From contig JANQQR010000010.1 of the NCBI GenBank assembly GCA_028289195.1, forward strand, positions 1 to 64,000: a DNA stretch of 64,000 bases, written 5' to 3'. The position numbers and the translations under genes were made by a program. A model generated the notes under the pieces. That model was given only the letters and a program-made list of their open reading frames with translations, did not search any database and was not told the DNA's origin. Source of the stretch: Phycisphaerales bacterium (GTDB lineage Bacteria > Planctomycetota > Phycisphaerae > Phycisphaerales > UBA1924). Shown here piece by piece: positions 45,444 to 53,843 of this stretch (position 1 is its first letter; each line of letters begins with the position of its first letter).

Positions 45444-46304
45444 TCACAGCCCGCAGCTCTGCAGCCAGTTGGTGAGCACGGACGTGATGTCGCCGAAGTC
45501 CACGAGCCCGCTCCCGTCCGCGTCTCCCGCGCAGGACCCCGACGGGGCGCCGGCCGTGAACTCGATGCGCGTCAGCGATTCCAACCCGAAGACCCCGTCA
45601 GAGTTGAATCCTGATCCATCCGGGAACAGCAGCATGCCGATCGAGAACCGGATCTCGAACAGGTACGTCTCGCCGGCGACAAGGGTGCCCGCGGGGAGCG
45701 TCGTGCCCGTCGAGGAAGCGCCCTCGCTCAGCTCGAACACGGTTTGTAATGCTCCCCCCCCGAGCTGCCGGCTGATCTTCACTTCGGCGCTGTTCGCATC
45801 GCTGACGAACGGCGACGGCCAGGTCAGCGGGATCGGCAGCGACGGATCGATGCCCCCTGTGAGATAGTCGAACGACGGGCCCGTCAGGTAGGGAGCCTCT
45901 GGGAACGCGTTCCCGAATTGCGTGAAGTCCTGGGATGCCGGTGCGATGCTCCCGGCGGTGATGCTGATCGTGTAGCTCATGCCGGGGGCGAACACCATGT
46001 CCAGGTCCACCGGGGCGGCGCCCTGCGTGACCAGCTCCCAGACCTGGCCGTCCTGCACGAGCGCCTGGGGCCCGATCTCGCTGGAGACTTCGATTGCGCT
46101 GGCGTCGGCCAGGTCCCACGTCGTCACCGCGATCGTGGATGTCGCCAGATCCGGCGTCATTGGCCGGGTGTCCGGGGCGACCTGCGTGTACTCGACCCCG
46201 CGGATCACGTCCCACTGCACCACGACCTGCGCCGAGGCATGGCCGGGGAGCGACACGCCCGCGACGGGCAGAACGACAGCGAACAGAGCGATCGAGCGCT
46301 TCAT
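45444..46304 (-). CDS. Exported dockerin-like protein, tandem copy 1 (286 aa)
   Basis: Signal peptide MKRSIALFAVVLPVAGVSLP ending HASAQ, with AGGAGG before the ATG. A middle domain of about 230 beta-rich residues has no family I recognise, with elements such as DVIRGVEYTQVAPDTRPMTP and SYTISITAGSIAPASQDFTQ. The C-terminus is a single calcium-loop repeat, CAGDADGSGLVDFGDITSVL, plus TNWLQSCGL. The neighbour at 46431 is a full-length duplicate; the dockerin ends are nearly identical while the middle domains differ. The transcript starts at the same P-box type as the beta-helix genes. Confidence 0.88.
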   Translation of the reverse strand: MKRSIALFAVVLPVAGVSLPGHASAQVVVQWDVIRGVEYTQVAPDTRPMTPDLATSTIAVTTWDLADASAIEVSSEIGPQALVQDGQVWELVTQGAAPVDLDMVFAPGMSYTISITAGSIAPASQDFTQFGNAFPEAPYLTGPSFDYLTGGIDPSLPIPLTWPSPFVSDANSAEVKISRQLGGGALQTVFELSEGASSTGTTLPAGTLVAGETYLFEIRFSIGMLLFPDGSGFNSDGVFGLESLTRIEFTAGAPSGSCAGDADGSGLVDFGDITSVLTNWLQSCGL

Positions 46305-46351
46305 GGCGGCACACCTCCTGGTTGTGGATCGGGGCGCGGTTCGGATGTTTC

Positions 46352-46381
46352 AACATACACCCGATCCGTGGCCCCGCCATC
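46352..46381 (-). promoter_or_regulatory. P-box promoter of dockerin-like copy 1
   Basis: GATGGC, 18 bases, TATGTT on the minus strand, 48 bases before the start codon. Confidence 0.6.
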
Positions 46382-46386
46382 CCGGC

Positions 46387-46427
46387 CCTAGGGGATCATC
46401 GCAGAGAGCGCAGCGGTGAGCCTCTGG
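46387..46427. repeat. Class I hairpin, copy 8 (degenerate right arm)
   Basis: Left arm CCTAGGGGATCATCGC is intact; the right arm reads GGTGAGCCTCTGG. It lies 4 bases before the stop of dockerin-like copy 2. Confidence 0.65.
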
Positions 46428-46430
46428 CAG

Positions 46431-47282
46431 TCACGGCCCGCAGCTCTGCAGCCAGTTGTTGAGCACCGACGTGATGTCGCCGAAGTCGACGAGCCCGCTC
46501 CCGTCGGCGTCGCCCTCGCAGGAGCCCGAGGGGCCGCCGGCGACAAACGCGACGGACGTGATGTTCTCGAACGCAACGACCCCTTCGGAGTTGAAACCCG
46601 TGGGATCAGGCATCAGGAACTGCACGTTCGTGTGCCCGATCTCGAGCACGTACGCCTCGCCGGCGATCAGCGTGCCACCGGGGATCGTCGTGCCGGTGGA
46701 CTGGTCGTCAATGAAGTCTTCAGCGAACACCCGCTCGCCGTTGCTCTCGCGGAAGATGTCGACAAACACCGCGAACGACGACGTCGACGCGGGCGAGTTC
46801 CAGGTGATGACGATCGGCAACGCGGGATCGACACCCGAGAGGTAGCCGAACGAGGCGCCGGTGAGGTAGGGAGCGCCCGCCGGGTAGTTGTCGACCGGGA
46901 TGGTGAAGCCCTGCGACGAGGGCGCCAGCGCGCCCGCCGTGATGCTGATCGCGTACATCATCGAGCCCGGCCAGACCATGTCGAGGTCTGCCTGCGTGGC
47001 GAACTCCTCTTCGCCGGTCCACTCCAGGCCGTCTCCCATGAGCATCCGGGGCGACTTGGCGCTGGACACCTCGGCGGCGCTGATGTCACCGGGATCGGTG
47101 ATCTCGACGACGACCTCCGCGGCATAGCCATCGGGCATCGCCGGCTGCGTGTCGGCGCTGTCCTGGGTGTACTCGGCGATCTTGATGACGTCCCAGAATT
47201 CGACCTGCGCGCTCGCCTCGGGGGCAAGCAGGCAAGCCAGCGCGGGCAGAACGACAGCAGACGCAGCAAACTGACGCTTCAT
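46431..47282 (-). CDS. Exported dockerin-like protein, tandem copy 2 (283 aa)
   Basis: Signal peptide MKRQFAASAVVLPALACLLA. The middle domain shares DVIKIAEYTQDSADTQPAMP, MYAISITAGALAPSSQGFTI and TGTTIPGGTLIAGEAYVLEI with copy 1. The C-terminus CEGDADGSGLVDFGDITSVL plus NNWLQSCGP is the same single calcium loop. Such single-loop domains in planctomycetes may anchor proteins to cohesin-like partners; no cohesin is recognisable here. It lies upstream of copy 1 on the same strand, with its own P-box. Confidence 0.88.
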   Translation of the reverse strand: MKRQFAASAVVLPALACLLAPEASAQVEFWDVIKIAEYTQDSADTQPAMPDGYAAEVVVEITDPGDISAAEVSSAKSPRMLMGDGLEWTGEEEFATQADLDMVWPGSMMYAISITAGALAPSSQGFTIPVDNYPAGAPYLTGASFGYLSGVDPALPIVITWNSPASTSSFAVFVDIFRESNGERVFAEDFIDDQSTGTTIPGGTLIAGEAYVLEIGHTNVQFLMPDPTGFNSEGVVAFENITSVAFVAGGPSGSCEGDADGSGLVDFGDITSVLNNWLQSCGP

Positions 47283-47329
47283 GGCGACACATCTCCGGGT
47301 TGTGGGCAGGGGAACGGTTCCGATGGTTC

Positions 47330-47359
47330 AACATACACCCGATCGGGGGCGGGGCCAGC
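47330..47359 (-). promoter_or_regulatory. P-box promoter of dockerin-like copy 2
   Basis: GCTGGC, 18 bases, TATGTT on the minus strand, 48 bases before the start codon, with the same -10 box and distance as copy 1. Confidence 0.75.
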
Positions 47360-47367
47360 CCGACGCA

Positions 47368-48528
47368 TCAGAACACGCCGAGGTCGACGTTCGCGTACGG
47401 GCCGCTCGCGGCATCCACCGAGCTCTCGAACGCCCCGATCCCGGAGCGACCGAACATGCAACCGAGCGGATTGGGGCCCACGAACCCCGTCGGGTTGCCC
47501 TTGGCGAAGTTCCGGATGAGGAACGACCCGCACTCGGCGTACGCGGCGATGTCGCCGTTGAACAGCAGGTGGTTCGAGTCAACGAAGCAGTTGTCCCCGG
47601 CGATGATCCCGTCGTCGACGTTCTCCACGCACCGGTTCCCGACCACAGTGCTGCCGAAGTCGACCGAGATGCCGTCCATCTGGTTCGTCTGGGCGAGGCT
47701 CGAATAGATCGATGCTCGCGCGCCGCCCTCGAAGCCGTGCTCCATGTTCGTCACGCTGACGCAGCCGACAGCCACGGCGCCCCCGCCGACGAAGAACCCG
47801 CTGAGGGTGTTGAGATCCGCGACGCACGACTCGGCCCTGCCCCCTGCGCCGATCAGGATGCCGTAGCCCAGGTTCCGGTTGCCGATGCAGTCCGACACCT
47901 TGCCCCGGACGATCGAGTTGATGCCCGTGCCGTCGTTCTCCGACGCGATGCAGGAGTCGATGAACGAGCGCTCGTTGGCGCGGATGCCGTCGCCCCCGTT
48001 GTCTTCGCTCACGCAGTTGTCGATGAGCGAGTCGAACCCCGCGACGATGCCGTCCGATCCGCACCCTCTGACGAACAGGTCCCGCAGCACGAGCCCGTTG
48101 GTCGTCTGGGCGTCGATGCCCCGGTCGCCCCAGAAGAAGATCGAGCCGTTCTCGATTCGGATCTGGTCGGGCGACCCGGCGCTGACTGTGATCGCGTCGA
48201 GCGACGAGCCCTGGAACACCAGGCCGATCAGGGTGAACCCGTTGAGGTCGAGCGTCACACGCGGCGCCGCGATCTCGATGCCGTGCTTGGCGTTCTGGGC
48301 GCTGAGGTTCTGCGTGAGGTAGTACGAGCCCGAGGCCGTGATCTTGAAGACGCTATCGGCGTCGCCGGGCGTTGTGTCGGTGCCGAGCGGAACCCGCGGC
48401 TCGACCTGGTCGAGCGTCTTGAGGCTGGGCGCGACGGGCCCCGCCGGGGGGTTGAGCGGGCCGGCGAGCGCGGGGGCGCCGAGCGCGACAACGGCGAGGA
48501 GCGCGGCACGAACAGATCCATTCGGCAT
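47368..48528 (-). CDS. Beta-helix family protein O (386 aa)
   Basis: ATG 48528, GGGAGG 8 bases upstream; leader MPNGSVRAALLAVVALGAPA. The N-box is PTLKTLDQVEPR-like (PSLKTLDQVEPRVPLGTDTT) with GDADSVFKITASGSYYL. Coils include CVSEDNGGDGIRANERSFID and CVSVTNMEHGFEGGARASIY. The C-tail is SGPYANVDLGVF, with Tyr for Trp and four extra residues ending in Phe. Its P-box lies close behind a class I hairpin. Confidence 0.92.
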   Translation of the reverse strand: MPNGSVRAALLAVVALGAPALAGPLNPPAGPVAPSLKTLDQVEPRVPLGTDTTPGDADSVFKITASGSYYLTQNLSAQNAKHGIEIAAPRVTLDLNGFTLIGLVFQGSSLDAITVSAGSPDQIRIENGSIFFWGDRGIDAQTTNGLVLRDLFVRGCGSDGIVAGFDSLIDNCVSEDNGGDGIRANERSFIDSCIASENDGTGINSIVRGKVSDCIGNRNLGYGILIGAGGRAESCVADLNTLSGFFVGGGAVAVGCVSVTNMEHGFEGGARASIYSSLAQTNQMDGISVDFGSTVVGNRCVENVDDGIIAGDNCFVDSNHLLFNGDIAAYAECGSFLIRNFAKGNPTGFVGPNPLGCMFGRSGIGAFESSVDAASGPYANVDLGVF

Positions 48529-48564
48529 GGCTGGGGCCTCCCTGGTCACCCCCCGGGTACCTGA

Positions 48565-48594
48565 AATGTAGCCCGGATGCCGGGGGTGGCCAGC
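48565..48594 (-). promoter_or_regulatory. P-box promoter of gene O
   Basis: GCTGGC, 18 bases, TACATT on the minus strand, 37 bases before the start codon. The -35 half is 4 bases from hairpin copy 9. Confidence 0.75.
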
Positions 48595-48598
48595 GATT

Positions 48599-48640
48599 CC
48601 TAGGGGATCATCGCCGGGAGAGGGGTGGTGATCCTCTAGG
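48599..48640. repeat. Class I hairpin, copy 9
   Basis: CCTAGGGGATCATC and GGTGATCCTCTAGG arms. It is followed immediately by class II repeat copy b. Confidence 0.85.
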
Positions 48641-48643
48641 CCT

Positions 48644-48730
48644 ACGAGCCGCGAGCGCAAGCTCGCGGGGGTTGGGCAAGATCCGCCGAAACCGGCGCTG
48701 TCCCACCGGCGGCTCGCGCCACCGGCTCGT
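48644..48730. repeat. Class II repeat, copy b
   Basis: ACGAGCCGCGAGCGCAAGCT at the left, CACCGGCTCGT at the right, 87 bases. It ends 4 bases before the stop of gene P. Confidence 0.85.
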
Positions 48731-48733
48731 CTG

Positions 48734-50668
48734 CTAGTACGAGAAGTTCGCCCAGGGATTGGTCGAGCCAATCACACCGATGCCCCCGACCGTGGGCCCG
48801 ACGAGGTCGGTCGCCTGGAAGCTGAAGTTGCCGCCGGCGTTGTTGCTCGCCGAGTTTCGGATCACCAGGCTCCCCCCGGCGGTGACGATGCCCAGGTCGT
48901 TGTCGGTGACATGATTGCCATCCACGCGACAGTCGGTCGACGTGACGCGCACGCCGGCGCCGTTGGCGATCGCCACCCCGTTGCTGTCGCAGGTGTTCCG
49001 CTCCACGCGGCTGTCGCCGCCGGCGACGATCCCGTCCTCTGAGTTTTGGCGAGCGACGCAGTCGAGCACCGCCGCGCCGCCCCCGACCACGATGCCCGAG
49101 CTGGAGTTCTGCGTCGCGACGCACCCGCTGACGAGCGTTGCGTTGCCGGCGAGGATGCCCTCGGCCGTGTTGTCGCTGAACACGCTCTCGAGGATCGAGC
49201 AGTTGGCATTCGATCCGCCCGTCGGCGTGAGCACGCCGGTGAGGTTGACCGAGCTCTCGCAGCCCCGCATGACCGATGCGCGACCGATCTCGAACCCGTT
49301 GTCCCCGTTCTCCAGCGCGACGCAGGCGGTCACGACGGCGCGATCGCCGAGCGAGAACCCCTCGCCGGTGTTGGCCGAGGCGTTGCAGTTCGTGAGCGTC
49401 GCCCCCTTGCCGATCAGGAACCCTTCCTCCTCGTTGTCCGATGCCGAGCAGTCGCTCAGCGTTGCCCCGTCGCCGAGTTCGAACCCCTCAAAGGCGTTCT
49501 GATCCGCGCGGCAGGCCAGGAGGGTGCAACTGTCGTACAGGAGTATGCCCTCGGCGCCGTTGGACTCGCAGTTCGTGTTGACGATCGTGGTGTTCGTTGA
49601 GAGACCCACCGCCGTCGTCGTGATGCCCCGGCCGGTGTTGCCGGAGAAGCTGCTGTCGCTCACCGCCGCCGAGATTGTGATTTCCAGGCCGCTCGTCCCG
49701 TTCTGCTGGCCGCTGCAGCCAACGACGGTGCCGACGCCGCCGATCGAAAACCCCGCCGCCGAGTTGCCTCTCGCGGAGCATGACCGGAACACGCTCGCGA
49801 ATCTCGCTCTGATGCCGAACCCGGAGTTCGAGTACGACGTGCACGATTCGATCACGGTCTGATCCGACGCCCGGATCCCATCGGCGTTGCCCGAAGCCAG
49901 GCAGGACCGGATGAGGCCACCCGTCGTCACATCGATCCCGTTGCCGCTGTTGTCCGCGACGAAACACTCCACGATCACCGCGCCGACAATGCCCGAGATC
50001 CCTTTGTTGCCGTTGTCGAACGCCAAGCACCCGCGGACGGTCCCGTAGGACCCGACCTGGATGCCGGTGCCATCGTTCTCGACCGATGCGCAGTGCTCGA
50101 CGATGCCGCCGAACCCCGACACCGAGATCCCGACCAGCCCGGGGTCCGCCGAGTTGCACAGCTTCGCGATGCTGCGCCTCACCGTGCTTTCCGCGCCGCC
50201 CAGTCTGATGCCGTACTCGTCGCAGGCGATCGCCAGCACGTCCTCGACGACACACAGTTCCAGCTGGCAGTTGATCCCGCTTCCGTCCATGACGCGGATC
50301 TCGCCGTTGCGGACTACCGTTCGCACACCGGTCGAGCGGACGCCGTCGAGCGAGCCGGGGCTCCCGAAGATCCGGAAGCCGTTCAGGTCGAGCGTGACAT
50401 CCGCGGCCGTGATCTCGATCCCGTGCTTGCCGGCCGGGACGCCCTGGAGGTTGTCGGTGAGGTAGTACGAGCCCGGCTGATCGATCATGAACACCGAGTC
50501 GGCGTCGCCCGGCGTGTTGGTCGCGTTGACCGCGATGCGCGGCTCGACCTCCTCGAGCGTCTTATTGGTCGGCGCGATCGGCCCGGCCGGCGGGTTCAGC
50601 GGCCCGGCCAGACACGCCGAGCACGCAGCGACAGCAACGAATACAGACGGGACGGATCGGTTCAACAT
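48734..50668 (-). CDS. Beta-helix family protein P (644 aa)
   Basis: ATG 50668 with GAGGA upstream; leader MLNRSVPSVFVAVAACSACL. The N-box is PTNKTLEEVEPRIAV with NATNTPGDADSVFMIDQPGS. It has roughly two dozen coils, the longest regular Cys ladder here: CSASDNEEEGFLIGKGATLT, CNASANTGEGFSLGDRAVVT, CVALENGDNGFEIG. Several coils are near-identical, pointing to internal coil duplication. The C-tail is STNPWANFSY. The last 60 residues closely match gene Q, which follows the same leader sequence. Confidence 0.94.
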   Translation of the reverse strand: MLNRSVPSVFVAVAACSACLAGPLNPPAGPIAPTNKTLEEVEPRIAVNATNTPGDADSVFMIDQPGSYYLTDNLQGVPAGKHGIEITAADVTLDLNGFRIFGSPGSLDGVRSTGVRTVVRNGEIRVMDGSGINCQLELCVVEDVLAIACDEYGIRLGGAESTVRRSIAKLCNSADPGLVGISVSGFGGIVEHCASVENDGTGIQVGSYGTVRGCLAFDNGNKGISGIVGAVIVECFVADNSGNGIDVTTGGLIRSCLASGNADGIRASDQTVIESCTSYSNSGFGIRARFASVFRSCSARGNSAAGFSIGGVGTVVGCSGQQNGTSGLEITISAAVSDSSFSGNTGRGITTTAVGLSTNTTIVNTNCESNGAEGILLYDSCTLLACRADQNAFEGFELGDGATLSDCSASDNEEEGFLIGKGATLTNCNASANTGEGFSLGDRAVVTACVALENGDNGFEIGRASVMRGCESSVNLTGVLTPTGGSNANCSILESVFSDNTAEGILAGNATLVSGCVATQNSSSGIVVGGGAAVLDCVARQNSEDGIVAGGDSRVERNTCDSNGVAIANGAGVRVTSTDCRVDGNHVTDNDLGIVTAGGSLVIRNSASNNAGGNFSFQATDLVGPTVGGIGVIGSTNPWANFSY

Positions 50669-50706
50669 GGAAGGGTCCTCGCTCTCGCCCGGAACCATCT
50701 GAGTTC

Positions 50707-50736
50707 ACACTACCGCAGGATCAGCCCCGGGCCAGC
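50707..50736 (-). promoter_or_regulatory. P-box promoter of gene P
   Basis: GCTGGC, 18 bases, TAGTGT on the minus strand, 39 bases before the start codon, 4 bases from hairpin copy 10. Confidence 0.75.
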
Positions 50737-50740
50737 GATT

Positions 50741-50782
50741 CCTAGGGGATCATCGCCGGGAGAGGGGTGATGATCCCCTTGG
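50741..50782. repeat. Class I hairpin, copy 10
   Basis: CCTAGGGGATCATC and GATGATCCCCTTGG arms, with GCC/GGT allowing extra inner pairing. Confidence 0.9.
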
Positions 50783-50785
50783 TTA

Positions 50786-50873
50786 ACGAGCCGCGAGCGC
50801 GAGCTCGCGGGGAAGCCCGTGCGGGCCGACGACGCGGGCGCTGTCCCACCGGCGGCTCGCGCCACCGGCTCGT
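50786..50873. repeat. Class II repeat, copy c
   Basis: 88 bases, ACGAGCCG and CGGCTCGT ends, inner GAGCgcgaGCTC hairpin. It ends 4 bases before the stop of gene Q. Confidence 0.9.
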
Positions 50874-50876
50874 CTG

Positions 50877-52400
50877 CTAGTACTCGAAGTTCGCCCAGGG
50901 ATTCGTCGAGCCGATCACGCCCGAGCCGCTCACCGTCGGGCCGACGAGGTCGGACGCCTGGAAGCTGAAGTTGCCGCCGGCGTTGTTGCTCGCCGAGTTG
51001 CGGATCACCAGGCTCCCGCCTGCGCTGACGATGCCCTGCATGTTGTCGATGACGTGGTTGCCCTCGATGCGGCAGTCCGTCGATGTCACCTCGATGGCCG
51101 CCCCCGACCCGTTGCTGTCGCACAGGTTGTTCAGGACGAGGCTGTCGCCGCCGGCGTTGATCCCGTCGAGCCCGGACTGGCGAGCGGTGCACCCGACGAC
51201 CTGCGACGCCCCTCCAACCAGGATCCCGTGGCCGTCGTTGTTCGTCGACGAGCAGTTGCGCACGACCGCCGCGTTGCCCGCGCTGATGCCGGCGCCGGCG
51301 TTGTCGGTGCTCGCGCAGCTCTCGATCAGCACGTTGGCGTTGGTGCCACCGGAGATCGTGAGGATTCCCTCGAGGGTGTTGTCGTGCGCCAGGCACTCGG
51401 TCAGAACGCACCCCCGACCCACATCGAACCCCTGCTCCGAGTTCCCCTGCGCGACGCATCCGGTCATCGCGCCGTACGAATCCGCCTTGAAGCCCGCGCC
51501 GGTGTTCGAGGTCGCCGAACACCCCGTGGCGGTGCTGCGCGAATTGAGCTGGAACCCGTCGAGCCCGTTGATCGACGCCCTGCACACATCGAACGCGCTG
51601 CCGCTCCCGACAAACCCCCACGAGTCGTTGTTCCTCGAGATGCACGCCACCACCACCGATTCGTTGCCCACGTCAGCGCCCGAGCCGAGATTGTTGGTCG
51701 TCTCGCACGCGATGAAGACAGACGAATTCCCCGCATCGATCCCGGTCCCGCTGGACCCGGTCACGCGGCAGCGCTCGAAGATGCAGAACGAACCCGACAC
51801 GATCCCGTCGGATCGGCTCACCGAGCAGTACACGTCCGCCACGATCGTCGATGACCCGACCTGGATAGCCCCGGTAAACGCACCGGCTTCGCCGCACCCT
51901 CTGACGACGCAGCGCTCGACGACGCTCCCGGCCCCGGCCTCCAGGCCGATCAACTCGCACTCCGTGACCGTCAGATCATAGAACCGGCTCTGCAGGTTCT
52001 CGTTGAGGACCCCTTGCTCGCCCATGGTCTCGATCGATCCGTTGCGCACCGTCGCGAACCGCGCGTCGATGTGGATCCCGTTGGCCGAGTTCGGCTGACC
52101 GACGATCCGGAACCCGTTCAGGTCGACCGTCGTCGAATCCGCGTTGACCCGGATGCCCGACGAGAGCGCGGGCACGACCACGTCGCCGGTGAGGTAGTAG
52201 TGCCCGGGCGTGTTGATCTCGAACACCGCGCCGCCCCCGGCGGGGGTCGTTGCCGGGCCGATCGGCGTGCGGGGTTCGACCTCGTCGAGCGTCTTGTTGG
52301 TCGGCGCGATCGGCCCGCCCGGCGGATTCAGCGGCCCGGCCAGGCAGGGCACGCTCGCAGCAACAGCAACCAGCGCACACGCAACGGATCGGATCGGCAT
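50877..52400 (-). CDS. Beta-helix family protein Q (507 aa)
   Basis: ATG 52400; leader MPIRSVACALVAVAASVPCL. The N-box is GPLNPPGGPIAPTNKTLDEV with a degenerate TPAGGGAVFEINTPGHYYL. Coils include CSATSNTGAGFKADSYGAMT and CVAQGNSEQGFDVGRGCVLT. The C-tail is STNPWANFEY. Its upstream region repeats the P-gene layout: leader, P-box, class I hairpin, class II repeat. The whole cassette, not only the gene, therefore appears to have been duplicated. Confidence 0.94.
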   Translation of the reverse strand: MPIRSVACALVAVAASVPCLAGPLNPPGGPIAPTNKTLDEVEPRTPIGPATTPAGGGAVFEINTPGHYYLTGDVVVPALSSGIRVNADSTTVDLNGFRIVGQPNSANGIHIDARFATVRNGSIETMGEQGVLNENLQSRFYDLTVTECELIGLEAGAGSVVERCVVRGCGEAGAFTGAIQVGSSTIVADVYCSVSRSDGIVSGSFCIFERCRVTGSSGTGIDAGNSSVFIACETTNNLGSGADVGNESVVVACISRNNDSWGFVGSGSAFDVCRASINGLDGFQLNSRSTATGCSATSNTGAGFKADSYGAMTGCVAQGNSEQGFDVGRGCVLTECLAHDNTLEGILTISGGTNANVLIESCASTDNAGAGISAGNAAVVRNCSSTNNDGHGILVGGASQVVGCTARQSGLDGINAGGDSLVLNNLCDSNGSGAAIEVTSTDCRIEGNHVIDNMQGIVSAGGSLVIRNSASNNAGGNFSFQASDLVGPTVSGSGVIGSTNPWANFEY

Positions 52401-52439
52401 GGGAGTGGTCCTCGCTCTCGCCCGGAACCGTCTCTCCTC

Positions 52440-52469
52440 ACCCTACTCCAGGATCGGCCCCGGGCCAGC
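52440..52469 (-). promoter_or_regulatory. P-box promoter of gene Q
   Basis: GCTGGC, 18 bases, TAGGGT on the minus strand, 40 bases before the start codon, 4 bases from hairpin copy 11. Confidence 0.75.
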
Positions 52470-52473
52470 GATT

Positions 52474-52515
52474 CCTAGGGGATCATCGCTCCGAGAGCGG
52501 TGATGATCCCCTAGG
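52474..52515. repeat. Class I hairpin, copy 11
   Basis: CCTAGGGGATCATC and GATGATCCCCTAGG: perfect 14-bp arms, with an additional CGCT/AGCG inner pairing. Confidence 0.92.
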
Positions 52516-52517
52516 TT

Positions 52518-52605
52518 ACGAGCCGCGAGCGCGAGCTCGCGGGGAATCGCGTGCGGGCCGACGACGCGGGCGCTGTCCCACCGGCGGCTCGCGCCACCGG
52601 CTCGT
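52518..52605. repeat. Class II repeat, copy d
   Basis: 88 bases, nearly identical to copy c. It ends 4 bases before the stop of gene R. Confidence 0.9.
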
Positions 52606-52609
52606 CTGC

Positions 52610-53620
52610 CTAGTACGAGAAGTTCGCCCAGGGATCCGTGGAGCCCACACCCAGCGCCGGGTTCGCGGGGATCGCCAGGCTCGGGGGCGGGTTCACGATC
52701 ACGCCGACGAAGTTGCCGGTCGCGATGCTGTACGCGGGAGAACTCCCGGTCACGCTGTTCCGGATGATCAGATTGCCGGCGGTGGCCGCTTCGATGCCCA
52801 TGCCGGAATCGGTGATCGAGTTCGCCTCGACGCGATTGCGCGCGCTGCCCATATAGATCCCCGAGCCGGAGTTGAAATCGCACTGATTCCCCGTGACCAG
52901 GCAGTACGACCCGACGCGGATCCCGTGCACCGCGTTCGACGCGGCAACGCACCCACTGACGACGCTCGTGGATCCCGCTTCGATGCCGTTGTCCATGTTC
53001 GAATTGCTCACGCAGCCGATGACCGTCGTCGAGGCGCCGGCGCGGATGCCGTCCTCACCATTCTGGAAGACACTGGAAGAGCGCAGCGTCGAACCGGAAC
53101 TGAGGAAGATCCCGTTCGCGCCGTTCGACAGCGCGACGCAGCGTATTACGGTGCAATACGAGGGCGTTCGGATTCCGGTGTTGCCGTTGTCCGATGCCGA
53201 AATGTCTCGGATCGAGCCGCCGCTTCCGAACGCCATCTGGATCCCGTCGGTCCCCCACTCGCGGATCGAGCCGTTGAAGATGGCGACATCGTCGAAACTC
53301 AGCGTTGCGTGGATCCCGTGCACCGATCCGGCGACGCCGCGCAGTTCGAACCCGTTGAGGTCGAGGGAGACGGAGTTGGCCGCGATCTGGATACCGCTCT
53401 GCCCGGCCACACCGACGACGTTGCCCGCGAGGTAGTACGAGCCGGGCTTCGTGATGACGAAGAGCGAGGTGCCGTTGCCCGGCGTGTTCTGGGCGTTGAT
53501 TTCCGTGCGCGGGCCGAAGCGCCCGGTCTCCGCGACGGGGCCCGCGGGCGGGGCGAGCGGGCCGGCCAGGGCGGGCGACGCGAGAGCGGCAACGACGATC
53601 GCGAAACGACGAACGAGCAT
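52610..53620 (-). CDS. Beta-helix family protein R (336 aa)
   Basis: ATG 53620, GGGAGG 9 bases upstream; leader MLVRRFAIVVAALASPALAG. The N-box is TGRFGPR type (PAGPVAETGRFGPRTEINAQ). Few coils, such as CVSNSNMDNGIEAGSTSVVS. The pre-tail block is LIIRNSVTGSSPAYSIATGN and the C-tail is STDPWANFSY. The leader contains a GTGCGCC/GGCGCAC inverted repeat just before the Shine-Dalgarno. Confidence 0.93.
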   Translation of the reverse strand: MLVRRFAIVVAALASPALAGPLAPPAGPVAETGRFGPRTEINAQNTPGNGTSLFVITKPGSYYLAGNVVGVAGQSGIQIAANSVSLDLNGFELRGVAGSVHGIHATLSFDDVAIFNGSIREWGTDGIQMAFGSGGSIRDISASDNGNTGIRTPSYCTVIRCVALSNGANGIFLSSGSTLRSSSVFQNGEDGIRAGASTTVIGCVSNSNMDNGIEAGSTSVVSGCVAASNAVHGIRVGSYCLVTGNQCDFNSGSGIYMGSARNRVEANSITDSGMGIEAATAGNLIIRNSVTGSSPAYSIATGNFVGVIVNPPPSLAIPANPALGVGSTDPWANFSY

Positions 53621-53659
53621 GGCGGATACCTCCCGTGCGCCAGAAACCGGCGCACGTTC

Positions 53660-53689
53660 AGAGTACCCCAGGACCGGGCCGGGGCCAGC
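53660..53689 (-). promoter_or_regulatory. P-box promoter of gene R
   Basis: GCTGGC, 18 bases, TACTCT on the minus strand, 40 bases before the start codon. Confidence 0.78.
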
Positions 53690-53713
53690 ACGGAATCCGG
53701 TGGTCACGCAGAG

Positions 53714-53780
53714 ATCCGGGTGCTCGCGCACCTCGGCTCGTTGTTGATCGAGACGAGCCGAACCGCGCGAGCGGTCGGAT
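53714..53780. repeat. Class III repeat, copy b
   Basis: 67 bases with ATCCG/CGGAT ends and a central CGGCTCGT...ACGAGCCG hairpin, an 8-bp perfect stem. Confidence 0.88.
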
Positions 53781-53795
53781 GCTCCGGGCCGCCTT

Positions 53796-53836
53796 CCTAG
53801 GGGATCATCGCGCAGGCAGCGGTGATGATCCCCTAC
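53796..53836. repeat. Class I hairpin, copy 12
   Basis: CCTAGGGGATCATCGC and GCGGTGATGATCCCCTA. It ends 8 bases before the stop of gene S. Confidence 0.88.
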
Positions 53837-53843
53837 CAGTCGG

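Noticed and set aside
47368-48771. Upstream extension of gene O and of several other family members in the same frame
   Set aside because: In each case a GGAGG-type site and a signal peptide mark an internal start, and the extension overlaps the P-box or a repeat.
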